This document shows positions 51,759 through 60,821 of a stretch of DNA of 64,000 nt, piece by piece. Below the pieces are notes generated by a model. The model had not been told where the DNA came from, searched no databases, and saw nothing but the letters and a program-made list of their open reading frames with translations. Each line of letters starts with the position of its first letter. Within the stretch, counting starts at the first letter, position 1. Origin of the DNA: JADLGL01 sp050184415 (GTDB lineage Bacteria; Pseudomonadota; Alphaproteobacteria; Rhizobiales; Kaistiaceae); assembly GCA_050184415.1 (NCBI GenBank), contig JBFXAJ010000010.1, positions 42,287-106,286 of the forward strand, written 5' to 3'. A program made the position numbers and the translations under genes.

Positions 51759-52199
51759 TCACCCGCACGCGGCGGTGATCACATATTGTGTATTGTCGGC
51801 AAGCGTAAGGGTCACCTGCACGTGCCATCCGAACGCCACCGCTTCCGCCCACACGCTCTGGCGGCAGTAGAAGCGGGTCCACTCCCTCTCGCGCTCCGCG
51901 CGGCGGTCCGGTCCATAGTTCGCTGCGGTATCGTCCAGAAAGTGCCGGAAGGCAACGGAGCGGGCTTCGCAGTCGGCGCGGGCGTCCTGGTAGTACGCCT
52001 CGTCGTCGAACATCAGCTGGGCGCCGTTCCCCATCGCGACGTCGATCTGGGCGTTGATCCAGTTGGTGTGCTGGGTGACCTCGAAGCAGAACATCCGGTC
52101 GAAGGCCGCCACGTCGTCCTGGCCGACCGCCGGCCGCGCGAGGACAAGCACCGCCACTACAGCAATCGAGGCTAGACGGCCGGGCAAACCCGCCGCCAT
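51759..52199 (-). CDS. Small secreted protein of unknown function within the trp cluster
   Basis: This 146-residue protein has a signal peptide (MAAGLPGRLASIAVVAVLVL, cleavage near ARPAVGQ). The mature part has four cysteines (38, 77, 112 and 145), which could make two disulfides, and is rich in Asp, Glu and aromatic residues. I recognise no family. It lies between trpE and trpG in the same orientation, 22 bases from each, so it is probably co-transcribed with them. The context does not explain its function. Confidence 0.75.
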   Translation of the reverse strand: MAAGLPGRLASIAVVAVLVLARPAVGQDDVAAFDRMFCFEVTQHTNWINAQIDVAMGNGAQLMFDDEAYYQDARADCEARSVAFRHFLDDTAANYGPDRRAEREREWTRFYCRQSVWAEAVAFGWHVQVTLTLADNTQYVITAACG

Positions 52200-52221
52200 C
52201 GCAACCTCCGCTGATCTGCCT

Positions 52222-53736
52222 TCACTGGCCCCTCCCGACCGATGAGGCGAACCTTACCGCTTCCTCGGCGGCGCGGAAAAGGGCGCGGGCCTTGGCGACG
52301 CACTCGTCGTGCTCCTTCTCGGCGACCGAGTCCGCCACGATGCCGGCGCCGGCCTGGGCGTACATCTTGCCGTCCTTGATCAAGGCCGTGCGCAGCACGA
52401 TGCAGGTGTCCATGGCACCGTTGGCCGAGAAATAGCCGACGCAGCCGGCATAAAGGCCGCGCTTCTCGACCTCGAGCTCGTCGATGATCTCCATCGCCCG
52501 GACTTTTGGCGCGCCCGATACCGTTCCTGCCGGGAAGCCCGCAGCCAGCGCGCTCAGCGCGTCGTGCTTTGCCGAGAGCCTGCCGACGACGTTCGACACG
52601 ATGTGCATCACCTGGCTGTAGTACTCGAGGAAGAACTGGTCGGTGACCTTCACCGAGCCGATCTCGGCGACGCGCCCGACGTCGTTCCGGCCGAGATCCA
52701 GCAGCATCAGATGCTCAGCCCGTTCCTTCGGGTCGGCGAGAAGCTCCTCCGCGAGCCGCTTGTCGGCTTCGGGCGTGTCGCCGCGCGGGCGGGTCCCGGC
52801 GATCGGCCGGATCGCGACCTCGCCGTCGCGCACGCGGACGAGGATCTCCGGGCTCGACCCGGCCACCGCGAAGTCGCCGAAGTCGAGATAATAGAGATAG
52901 GGCGAGGGGTTGGTGCGCCGGAGCGCGCGGTAGAGCGCGAAGGGCGGCAGCGTGAACGGCGCCTCGAAGCGCTGGGACAGCACGACCTGGAAGATGTCGC
53001 CCGCGGCGATGTACTCCTTCGCGCGCCGGACCATGTCGAGATAGCGCGCGTTCGGCGTATTGGACGTGATCGGCGTCCCGGTCTCGACGTCGGCGAGATG
53101 GGCCGCCTTGTCGATGTGGACGTCGAGCGCATCGACGACCCGCGTGATCCGCTCGACCGCCTGGGCGTGGGCCTGGGCCGCCGTCACTCCGGCACGGGGG
53201 CGGACCGGCGTGACGATCGCGATGTCGTCGCGGACGGCATCGAACACCACCATGATTGTGGGGCGCAGCATGATCGCGTCCGGGAGGCCGATCGGGTCCG
53301 GGTTGGGCGGCCCGAGCCGCTCGATCAGGCGCACCGTGTCGTAGCCGAGATAGCCGAACACGCCGGCGGCCATCGGCGGCAGGGCCGCGGGAAGCGCGAT
53401 CTTCGATTCTTCGATGATCTTCCGCAGGGCATCGAGCGGCGTGTCGGGCAGCTTCTCGAACCGGTCGGGGTTGGATTGCGGCTGGCGGTTGACCTCCGCC
53501 GTGCTGCCGAACGCCCGGAAGACGAGGTCCGGCTCGACGCCGATCATCGAGTAGCGGCCGCGCACGGCGCCGTCCTCGACCGACTCGAAAAGGACAGCCT
53601 GGCGCCGACCCGCGGAGAGCTTGATCATCGCCGACACCGGCGTCTCGAGATCGGCGACGAGCCGCGTCCAGACCACCTGGGGCTGGCCGGAATCGTAGGT
53701 GCGCGCGAAGGCGTCGGCGTGCGGCTCGATCTGCAT
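52222..53736 (-). CDS. trpE: Anthranilate synthase component I
   Basis: This chorismate-utilising subunit makes anthranilate. An N-terminal regulatory domain is followed by the catalytic region with FQVVLSQRFEAPF, IAGTRPRGDTPEAD and GTVSGAPKVRAMEIIDELE. Its 504 residues are normal. I found no leader peptide rich in Trp in front of it; the PpiD-like gene ends only 29 bases upstream. Confidence 0.96.
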   Translation of the reverse strand: MQIEPHADAFARTYDSGQPQVVWTRLVADLETPVSAMIKLSAGRRQAVLFESVEDGAVRGRYSMIGVEPDLVFRAFGSTAEVNRQPQSNPDRFEKLPDTPLDALRKIIEESKIALPAALPPMAAGVFGYLGYDTVRLIERLGPPNPDPIGLPDAIMLRPTIMVVFDAVRDDIAIVTPVRPRAGVTAAQAHAQAVERITRVVDALDVHIDKAAHLADVETGTPITSNTPNARYLDMVRRAKEYIAAGDIFQVVLSQRFEAPFTLPPFALYRALRRTNPSPYLYYLDFGDFAVAGSSPEILVRVRDGEVAIRPIAGTRPRGDTPEADKRLAEELLADPKERAEHLMLLDLGRNDVGRVAEIGSVKVTDQFFLEYYSQVMHIVSNVVGRLSAKHDALSALAAGFPAGTVSGAPKVRAMEIIDELEVEKRGLYAGCVGYFSANGAMDTCIVLRTALIKDGKMYAQAGAGIVADSVAEKEHDECVAKARALFRAAEEAVRFASSVGRGQ

Positions 53737-53765
53737 GGAGCGTCAGGCTTGCCGGGACCGGGATC

Positions 53766-55667
53766 TCACGGTGTGGTTGGCGCCGCGGCCACATTGACGC
53801 CCGTGATGGCGGCCATGAGCTGGGTGTTCGCGGAGATGTCGCCGACATTGGCCATCAGCGCCTGCTCGTAGGCGCCGACAAGGTCGAGGGCAAATCCGTA
53901 GTTGATCGCGGCAACGTCGTTCTCGGGCGCCGTGGCGGGGTCGTAGGCAGGCACGTCCGCCGCCGTCACGTCGAGCACGAGCATCCCGAGCCCGTCACCG
54001 GTCTGCGCGACCGCTTCCTGTCCGACGCCGCCATTGAACACAGCAAGGACCGCCTGCTCGGAGAGGACCGCGTCGGCAGGCGTGTCCCGCGTGAGGTCGG
54101 CCCGCGTCTCGACCGTGAAGCCGAGCTCCGCGGCGACCGTCACGAGCTCCTCGCCGGCCTGAAGACGGGCCAGGACCTGCTGCGCAAGCTGCTGCAGACG
54201 CGTAGATATGTCGGCAGCGCGCCAGTCCGCGATCACCCGCTCCCGTACCTCCTCCAGCGGCCGCTGGTGCGGCGGGAGGATCTCCGCGACCTCGAACCAC
54301 ACGGCGCCGCCTCGTGCCACGATCGGAGGATCGGCGAGGCCGATGTCGCTGGCGAAGATGCCGTTGACGAGAGCCGTCCCGCCCGGGAGGTCGGCGATCG
54401 GATTGCCGAGCGCATCGTTCCCTTGCGCGTCGACGGTGATCAGCGAGGTGGCAAGGCCGAAGCGCTCGCCGACCTCCGCCAGCGTCGCGCCGGCGGCGCG
54501 GGCGTCTTCGATCTGCTCGCGAAGGTCGGGGATCGTCCCCACCGCCCGCTCCTCGGCGATCGTCTGCCGCAGCGTCTCGCGAACCTCCTCGAAGGGCGGG
54601 GTCGTGCCCGGCACGATCTCGCTGACATGGACGATCGTCTGGCCGAGGCGGCCGGCGACGATCCGGGTTTCGCCGAGCGCCATCGCGAACCCGGCCTCGC
54701 CCACAGCCGGGTTGGCGGTGAAGGCGGTGGCTGGCTGCAGCTGGGGCTCGGCCGGGGCGATCGTTCCCGCCGCCACGAGCTGCTCGAAGGTCTGGCCCGC
54801 GTCGAGCTGCGCCTGGATTGCCGTCGCCTGCTCGGCGGAGATGAGCTGCTGCCAGACGCGGCGCGTTTCCGGCGACGTGAGCTCCGCCAGGCGGTCGTCA
54901 TAGGCGACGCGCACTTCCTCGTCGGTCACCGTCGTCGGATCGGCCAGGCCCGCGGGCGTCAGGTCGAGGATGCGTGCGGTCCGAGACTCGGGTGCGTTGT
55001 AGGCGTCGGTATTCGCGGCATAGTAGGCGGCGATCTGCTCCTCGGTCGGGTCGGGGAGGGGGCCGAGATTCGCCTCCGTCAGGTGGACGAAGGCGATGTC
55101 CCGCAGCTCGTTGGCATACTGGTAGTAGAGGCGCGCATAATTGCTGGCGACCAGCGACGAGAGCGGTACGAGCGAGGATTCGAGCTGGTCGCGGAGCTCC
55201 TGCGGACGCCGTTCCGCGAGGTAGGCGCGCTCGCTGCCATAGAGCTGCGCGATGAAGTTGTCGTAGGTCCCGCGGCTGAAATTGCCGCCCGGCGCGAAGT
55301 TCGGATCGGTCTGGATGCGTCGGCCGAGCTGGGCGTCGGAGATCCCGAGGCCGAGCTGCATGGCTTCGTTCGTCACGGCGGCGTCGCGGACCAGCGTCAT
55401 CAGCGCCGCGGTGGGCACGTTGAGCTGCTCCTGCAGGACCGGCGTCAGCGCGATGCCGATGCTCTGGCTGTACTGCTGGACGTAGAGGTCGTAGCGGCGC
55501 TGATAGGTGTTGGCGTCGATGGTCACGGCGCCGACGGTCGCAACCTCCGTTCCGGCACCGCCACCGATGATCCCGGTGATGCCGAAGAAGGCAAGGCCAA
55601 TCACAAGCAGGCCCATGACGACCTTGCCGCCGATCCCGCCGGCAGCCGTTCTCAATCTATCAAGCAT
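53766..55667 (-). CDS. ppiD: PpiD-like periplasmic folding factor (SurA_N and parvulin domains)
   Basis: This membrane-anchored chaperone has one helix at about residues 12-35 and then a SurA/PpiD-type N-terminal domain. Parvulin-like segments follow, such as GFAMALGETRIVAGRLG and TIVHVSEIVPG. It acts on proteins leaving the Sec machinery. The length of 633 residues matches E. coli PpiD (623). Several catalytic parvulin residues are not obvious, so isomerase activity is uncertain. It lies upstream of trpE and is divergent from tpiA. Confidence 0.85.
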   Translation of the reverse strand: MLDRLRTAAGGIGGKVVMGLLVIGLAFFGITGIIGGGAGTEVATVGAVTIDANTYQRRYDLYVQQYSQSIGIALTPVLQEQLNVPTAALMTLVRDAAVTNEAMQLGLGISDAQLGRRIQTDPNFAPGGNFSRGTYDNFIAQLYGSERAYLAERRPQELRDQLESSLVPLSSLVASNYARLYYQYANELRDIAFVHLTEANLGPLPDPTEEQIAAYYAANTDAYNAPESRTARILDLTPAGLADPTTVTDEEVRVAYDDRLAELTSPETRRVWQQLISAEQATAIQAQLDAGQTFEQLVAAGTIAPAEPQLQPATAFTANPAVGEAGFAMALGETRIVAGRLGQTIVHVSEIVPGTTPPFEEVRETLRQTIAEERAVGTIPDLREQIEDARAAGATLAEVGERFGLATSLITVDAQGNDALGNPIADLPGGTALVNGIFASDIGLADPPIVARGGAVWFEVAEILPPHQRPLEEVRERVIADWRAADISTRLQQLAQQVLARLQAGEELVTVAAELGFTVETRADLTRDTPADAVLSEQAVLAVFNGGVGQEAVAQTGDGLGMLVLDVTAADVPAYDPATAPENDVAAINYGFALDLVGAYEQALMANVGDISANTQLMAAITGVNVAAAPTTP

Positions 55668-55859
55668 CGTTCACTCGCGTGGCCGCCGCGCCGCCGGCGG
55701 TCGAAAAAAGGCCGCGGATCATAGGAACGTCGCCTGTGGGGGGCAAGGCGCCCGCGCAAGAATGCTTCGGGCCCTCCGGGACTTGTGTCGTCGGCCGATT
55801 TTGATAAGGGCTGCGCGTTCGCCGCGGAGGGCCGGGGCAACGAGGGAGAACGCGAGGCG

Positions 55860-56612
55860 ATGGCGCAGATCAGGCCGCTCGTGGCCGGCAACTGGAAGAT
55901 GAACGGCAGCAAGGCCGGCCTCATGGAGATCGAGGCGCTCAAGCAGGGCATCGCGCCGAATCTCGCCGTCGACGTCGCCGTCTGCCCGCCGGCCACGCTC
56001 ATCTCCCGCGCCGCGGTCCTGACCGGGACGTCGCCCATCCGCGTCGGCGGCCAGGACTGCCATGCCGCGCCGTCCGGAGCCCATACCGGCGACATTGCCG
56101 CAGAAATGATCGCCGACGCCGGCGGCCAACTCGTCATCGTCGGCCATTCCGAGCGAAGAGCCGACCATGGCGAGACCGACGAGATCGTCCGCGCCAAGGC
56201 GGAGGCCGGCTGGCGTGCCGGGCTGACAGTCATCCTCTGCGTCGGCGAGACCAGGGACCAGCGCAGCGCGGGGGAGGCGGAGGCGGTCGTCGAGCGGCAG
56301 CTCGCCGGTTCGGTCCCGGACGGCGCTACCGAAGCCAAGCTCGTCATTGCCTATGAGCCGGTCTGGGCAATCGGCACCGGCCTCGTGCCGACGGGGGATG
56401 ACATCGCCGCGATGCATGCCCACATACGCGCCAAGCTCTCGGAGCGCTTTGGCGACGCGGACCGGATGCGCATCCTCTATGGCGGCTCGGTCAAGCCGGA
56501 CAATGCGGCCGAGATTTTCGGAGTGGCTGGCGTCAATGGCGCTCTGGTCGGCGGCGCGAGCCTGAAATCCTCGGACTTCCTCGCCATCATCAAGGCGGCC
56601 GTCCCGGCCTGA
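55860..56612 (+). CDS. tpiA: Triosephosphate isomerase
   Basis: This TIM-barrel glycolytic enzyme starts MAQIRPLVAGNWKMNG with the catalytic Lys. It has the catalytic His in IVGHSERR and Glu in IAYEPVWAIGTG, and the phosphate loop YGGSVKPDNA. Its 250 residues are standard. An open frame extends upstream but lacks family sequence. secG follows after 81 bases. Confidence 0.97.
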   Translation: MAQIRPLVAGNWKMNGSKAGLMEIEALKQGIAPNLAVDVAVCPPATLISRAAVLTGTSPIRVGGQDCHAAPSGAHTGDIAAEMIADAGGQLVIVGHSERRADHGETDEIVRAKAEAGWRAGLTVILCVGETRDQRSAGEAEAVVERQLAGSVPDGATEAKLVIAYEPVWAIGTGLVPTGDDIAAMHAHIRAKLSERFGDADRMRILYGGSVKPDNAAEIFGVAGVNGALVGGASLKSSDFLAIIKAAVPA

Positions 56613-56693
56613 CGGAGACGACGCGTCGCGGTGGAAACGCAAGACTCGATCGTGTACAAGCCCCGCAATCCTCGCACAAAGTCGTAAGGCTCC

Positions 56694-57251
56694 ATGGAAA
56701 CCGTCCTCCTGGTGGTTCACCTGATGATCGTCGTCGCGCTGGTGGGCGTCGTGCTCGTCCAGCGGTCGGAAGGCGGTGCGCTCGGCATCGGCGGTGGCGG
56801 CAACTTCCTTGCGAGCCGCGGCCAGGCCAACGTCCTCACCCGGACGACGACCTATCTCGCGATCGCGTTCTTCGCGACGTCGATCGGCCTGACCATCATC
56901 GCGCAGGTCAGTGGCGCCGGCAGCTCGATCCTGGACGGCGTTCCCGCCGAGGCGATCCCGGAGACCGTCGAGCGTCCCACCAATCTCGGCGATCGCCTCC
57001 GCGAGCTTGGCGGCGCGGCCCCCGCTGCCGAGACTCCGGCGCCGGCCGCAACGCCCGCGCCGGCGGTAACGCCCGCGGCTCCCGAGGCGACGCCGGCTCC
57101 GGCGGCGGAAGCCCCCGCCGCGGCTCCGGCTGGCGACGTTCCCGCCGCCGCGTTCACGCCCGCTCCGGCCGCGACGCCGGAGCCCGCACCCGCGGCTCCG
57201 GCGGCCGATCCGGCTGCACCGGCCGCAGCTCCCGTGCCCGCCGCGCCATAG
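56694..57251 (+). CDS. secG: Preprotein translocase subunit SecG with long Ala/Pro tail
   Basis: This is a small Sec translocon subunit with two membrane helices (about 3-22 and 53-72) and the motif LVQRSEGGALGIGGGG between them. The usual SecG is 75-130 residues. Here a low-complexity tail of Ala, Pro, Glu and Thr (108-185) extends the protein to 185. The tail is probably disordered. Confidence 0.93.
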   Translation: METVLLVVHLMIVVALVGVVLVQRSEGGALGIGGGGNFLASRGQANVLTRTTTYLAIAFFATSIGLTIIAQVSGAGSSILDGVPAEAIPETVERPTNLGDRLRELGGAAPAAETPAPAATPAPAVTPAAPEATPAPAAEAPAAAPAGDVPAAAFTPAPAATPEPAPAAPAADPAAPAAAPVPAAP

Positions 57252-57369
57252 CTTTCCCGCGCACGACGCGGGCGCTTCCGGCGTCCGCGGTTCATCCAGT
57301 TGTTGATGCCTGGCGCCGCAGGATTTTTGCGGTCGCCTCGCCCATTTGGAATCGCTAAGCTAGAGGCCC

Positions 57370-58998
57370 ATGACGCGGTATATCTTCATCACCGGCGGCG
57401 TGGTCTCCTCCCTCGGCAAGGGCATCGCATCGGCGGCACTCGGCGCGCTCCTTGAAGCGCGCGGGTTCAAGGTCCGGCTGCGGAAGCTCGACCCCTATCT
57501 CAACGTCGACCCCGGGACGATGAGTCCCTACCAGCACGGTGAAGTCTTCGTCACCGACGACGGCGCCGAGACCGACCTCGACCTCGGCCACTATGAGCGG
57601 TTCACCGGGCGCCCGGCCAACAAGGCCGATTCGATCACGACCGGCCGCATCTACCAGGACATCATCGCCCGCGAGCGCCGCGGCGACTATCTCGGCGGCA
57701 CGGTGCAGGTGATCCCGCACGTGACGGACGCTATCAAGGCGTTCATCGGCGAGGGCAACGAGGAGTTCGACTTCGTCCTCTGCGAGATCGGCGGCACCGT
57801 CGGCGACATCGAGGGCCTCCCGTTCCTCGAGGCGATCCGCCAGTTCGCCAATGACCGGCCGCGTGGGCATTGCGTGTTCATCCATCTGACGCTGGTACCG
57901 TTCATCCCGTCGGCGGGCGAACTGAAGACCAAGCCGACGCAGCATTCGGTGAAGGAGCTGCGGTCGATCGGCATCCAGCCCGACATCCTCCTCTGCCGCA
58001 GCGACCGGCCGATCCCCGCCGACGAGCGGCGGAAGCTCTCGCTGTTCTGCAATGTGCGGCCGTCCGCCGTGATCCAGGCGCTCGACCTCGAGCGCATCTA
58101 CGACGTTCCCGCGAACTACCACGCCGAAGGGCTCGACACCGAAGTGCTGGCCGCGTTCGGGGTCAAGAACGCGCCGCCGCCGGACCTGTCGCGGTGGGAC
58201 GCGGTGAGCGATGCGCTCCGCCATCCCGAGGGGGAGGTCACCATCGCCCTCATCGGCAAGTACACGGTCCTCAAGGACGCCTACAAATCGCTGGTCGAGG
58301 CACTGACCCATGGCGGGATCGCCAACCGCGTGAAGGTGAAGCTGTCCTGGATCGAATCGGAGATCTTCGAGCAGGAAGACCCGTCGCCCTATCTCGAGAA
58401 TGTCGACGGCATCCTCGTCCCGGGCGGCTTCGGCGAGCGCGGCTCGGAAGGGAAGATCGCGGCTGCAGGCTGGGCACGGCGCCACAACGTGCCCTATTTC
58501 GGCATCTGCTTCGGGATGCAGATGGCGGTCATCGAGGCCTCGCGGAACCTCGCCGGCGTCACCAATGCGAGCTCATCCGAGTTCGGGCCGACGCCCGAGC
58601 CGGTGGTCGGCCTGATGACCGAATGGCTGCGCGGCAACATGCTGGAGCAGCGGAAGGCGGCGGGCGATCTCGGCGGCACGATGCGTCTCGGCGCCTATCC
58701 CGCGCACCTCGCCGCCGGCAGCAAGATCGCCTCAATCTATGGCTCGACCGACATTGTCGAGCGCCATCGCCACCGCTACGAGGTCAACATCGCCTATCGT
58801 GAGCGCCTCGAAGCCTGCGGGATGCGCTTCGCCGGCATGTCCCCGGACGGGCTCCTGCCGGAGACCGTGGAACTCGAGAACCACCCGTGGTTCGTCGGCG
58901 TCCAGTACCACCCCGAATTCATGTCGCGGCCACTGGCGCCGCACCCACTGTTCGCGTCCTTCATCGAGGCGGCGGTCGTGCAGAGCCGGCTGGTGTAG
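57370..58998 (+). CDS. pyrG: CTP synthase
   Basis: This enzyme aminates UTP to CTP using glutamine. The synthetase domain starts TRYIFITGGVVSSLGKGIAS. The C-terminal amidotransferase domain has its catalytic Cys in YFGICFGMQMAVIE and the His-Glu pair in VQYHPEFMSRP. Its 542 residues are normal. It is preceded by a GC-rich hairpin (CCCGCG/CGCGGG) after secG, and normally precedes kdsA, but here a toxin-antitoxin pair intervenes. Confidence 0.97.
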   Translation: MTRYIFITGGVVSSLGKGIASAALGALLEARGFKVRLRKLDPYLNVDPGTMSPYQHGEVFVTDDGAETDLDLGHYERFTGRPANKADSITTGRIYQDIIARERRGDYLGGTVQVIPHVTDAIKAFIGEGNEEFDFVLCEIGGTVGDIEGLPFLEAIRQFANDRPRGHCVFIHLTLVPFIPSAGELKTKPTQHSVKELRSIGIQPDILLCRSDRPIPADERRKLSLFCNVRPSAVIQALDLERIYDVPANYHAEGLDTEVLAAFGVKNAPPPDLSRWDAVSDALRHPEGEVTIALIGKYTVLKDAYKSLVEALTHGGIANRVKVKLSWIESEIFEQEDPSPYLENVDGILVPGGFGERGSEGKIAAAGWARRHNVPYFGICFGMQMAVIEASRNLAGVTNASSSEFGPTPEPVVGLMTEWLRGNMLEQRKAAGDLGGTMRLGAYPAHLAAGSKIASIYGSTDIVERHRHRYEVNIAYRERLEACGMRFAGMSPDGLLPETVELENHPWFVGVQYHPEFMSRPLAPHPLFASFIEAAVVQSRLV

Positions 58999-59032
58999 CG
59001 CCCTCTGCGAGTTACACGGTGTTGGAAAATGT

Positions 59033-59045
59033 GGTAGTAGCTACC
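59033..59045 (+). promoter_or_regulatory. Candidate autoregulatory operator of the toxin-antitoxin pair
   Basis: GGTAG, TAG, CTACC is a perfect 5-bp inverted repeat ending two bases before the antitoxin ATG. AbrB-type antitoxins usually bind such repeats in their own promoter. No Shine-Dalgarno is visible, so the mRNA may be leaderless. Confidence 0.4.
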
Positions 59046-59047
59046 GC

Positions 59048-59515
59048 ATGAACAAGCATGTTCCTGCTTCGAAGGTCACCGAGCGGATGCTGCTTCGGCC
59101 TGAGGGCGCGACGATGGATGAGATCGTCGCGGCTACCGGCGGCCCGCAATACAACGTGCTTCGCAGGCTGAAGGGGAAAGGATACGCCGTGCGCTCGATC
59201 AAGGAGGGATCGCGCACGCGGTATTTCGCTTCGCAGTCCGAAATCCAGTCATTCGACGTCGAGGTGTCGCCCAAGGGACAGGTCACGATCCCGAAGGAAA
59301 TCCGGGAAGTCATCGCTGCCCGCGAAGGCGGAAAAGTACGATTTACCGTCGATTCGGCTGGCCGAGTGCTGCTGCAGGGCGGCGCGCCGCGACTGGCGGA
59401 CCTTCGTGGGATTCTCCCACGGCCAAAGCGGGCTTTGACGATCCGGGAGATGGATGAAGCGGCCCGGCGTGCCGTTGCCGGCCGCTTTCCAATCGCCAAC
59501 CGGAAGCCCCGTTGA
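59048..59515 (+). CDS. VapB-type antitoxin with winged-helix-like and AbrB domains
   Basis: This 155-residue protein has an AbrB/SpoVT DNA-binding domain at about 69-112 (VSPKGQVTIPKEIREVIAA), then a C-terminal segment likely to bind the toxin. Unusually, residues 10-62 form a second putative DNA-binding domain. LLRPEGATMDEIVAATGG followed by YNVLRRLKGKGYAV resembles the winged helix of DUF3489-type proteins. Most VapB antitoxins have only 70-90 residues. Its stop overlaps the toxin start. Confidence 0.8.
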   Translation: MNKHVPASKVTERMLLRPEGATMDEIVAATGGPQYNVLRRLKGKGYAVRSIKEGSRTRYFASQSEIQSFDVEVSPKGQVTIPKEIREVIAAREGGKVRFTVDSAGRVLLQGGAPRLADLRGILPRPKRALTIREMDEAARRAVAGRFPIANRKPR

Positions 59516-59910
59516 TCGGGCTGGATACCAACATCCTCGTGCGGCTCATTACCGGCGATGATCCCGCGCAGGCCGCTCGTGCTGCGGCCTTTCTCACCGC
59601 TCACTGCTCATCATCTGAGCCCGCCTTCATCAGTTGTGTGGTCCTTGCCGAGCTCGAATGGGTATTGGCCGGGTCCTACGGGTATGGAGTCGAAGAAATC
59701 GCGACGGCGATTGACGGCATTGTCAAAGCCGCCGACCAGTCCGTCGAGCATGAGCCAGCGGTGCGGGCGGCACTCAGCAAGTATCGTGCTGGCGGGGTCG
59801 ATTTCGCGGACGCCCTGATCGGAGCCATCAATAGCGCCCGCGGGTGCAATGAGACGGTCACGTTCGACCGTCGCGCGGCAAGGAAGAACGGGTTTCGGCT
59901 CCTGAGATGA
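59512..59910 (+). CDS. vapC: VapC-type PIN-domain ribonuclease toxin
   Basis: This PIN-domain RNase is expected to cleave tRNA or rRNA. The acidic active site is visible as Asp5 (GLDTNILVR), Glu47 (VVLAELEWVL), Asp97/Asp100 (VDFADALIG) and Asp119 (TFDRRAAR). It has 132 residues. The start is TTG, overlapping the antitoxin stop, and its own stop overlaps the kdsA ATG. The toxin is thus coupled both upstream and downstream. Confidence 0.88.
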   Translation: MIGLDTNILVRLITGDDPAQAARAAAFLTAHCSSSEPAFISCVVLAELEWVLAGSYGYGVEEIATAIDGIVKAADQSVEHEPAVRAALSKYRAGGVDFADALIGAINSARGCNETVTFDRRAARKNGFRLLR

Positions 59911-60821
59911 CTGTCTTTCCGTTCGGCAGCAGCGGCGCGGCAAAGCCACAAGTTGACGTCGGCTCCGTCCGTTTCGGCAACGACCTCCCCGTCGCCCTGA
60001 TTGCCGGTCCATGCCAGCTCGAGAGCCGCGACCATGCCTTCGCCATGGCTGGCGCGCTCAAGGCACTCAGCGCACGGCTCGGCATCGGCTTCGTCTACAA
60101 GACGAGCTTCGACAAGGCGAACCGCACCAGCCTGTCCGGCAAGCGCGGCGTCGGGCTCGACGCGGCGCTGCCGATCTTTGCCGATCTTCGCCAGGAGCTC
60201 GACGTTCCGATCCTCACCGACGTCCATCTGCCGGAGCAGTGCGCGGTCGTGGCTGAGGCGGTCGACATCCTGCAGATCCCGGCCTTCCTTTGCCGCCAGA
60301 CGGACCTTCTCCTCGCCGCTGCGGCCACCGGCAAGGCGGTCAACGTCAAGAAGGGCCAGTTCCTCGCGCCCTGGGACATGAAGAACGTCGTCGACAAGCT
60401 GCGCGGCGGCGGCGCGACCGACATCCTCCTCACCGAGCGCGGCGCGAGCTTCGGCTACAATACGCTGGTCTCGGATATGCGCTCGCTGCCGATCATGGCC
60501 GATTTCGGCGTGCCGGTGATCTTCGACGCCACTCATTCCGTACAGCAGCCGGGCGGGCAGGGGACGTCGACGGGCGGCGATCGCCGCATGGTGCCGGTGC
60601 TGGCCCGGGCGGCCGTCGCGGTCGGCGTTGCCGGGGTATTCATCGAGACGCATGAGGACCCGGATCGCGCGCCGTCGGACGGACCGAACATGGTCGCGCT
60701 CAGGGACATGCCAGCGCTGCTCGAGACGCTGATGGCGCTCGACGCCGTCGCCAAGCGGTCCACGCCCCAGACTGCGCGAACCGCGTTCCGAGAGGCAGGC
60801 GACTACATCCGCCCGCGGTAG
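59907..60821 (+). CDS. kdsA: 3-deoxy-8-phosphooctulonate synthase
   Basis: This enzyme condenses PEP and arabinose 5-phosphate to make KDO 8-phosphate for LPS. VALIAGPCQLESRDHA, YKTSFDKANRTS, LTDVHLPEQC and VIFDATHSVQQPGG are diagnostic. Its 304 residues are slightly long because of an N-terminal extension. It starts on the toxin stop codon and overlaps the end of convergent queF by 19 bases. Confidence 0.95.
   Translation: MTVFPFGSSGAAKPQVDVGSVRFGNDLPVALIAGPCQLESRDHAFAMAGALKALSARLGIGFVYKTSFDKANRTSLSGKRGVGLDAALPIFADLRQELDVPILTDVHLPEQCAVVAEAVDILQIPAFLCRQTDLLLAAAATGKAVNVKKGQFLAPWDMKNVVDKLRGGGATDILLTERGASFGYNTLVSDMRSLPIMADFGVPVIFDATHSVQQPGGQGTSTGGDRRMVPVLARAAVAVGVAGVFIETHEDPDRAPSDGPNMVALRDMPALLETLMALDAVAKRSTPQTARTAFREAGDYIRPR

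Noticed and set aside
53737..53765. A tryptophan attenuator in front of trpE
   Set aside because: Only 29 bases separate trpE from the upstream PpiD-like gene, and there is no leader peptide with adjacent Trp codons or a terminator.
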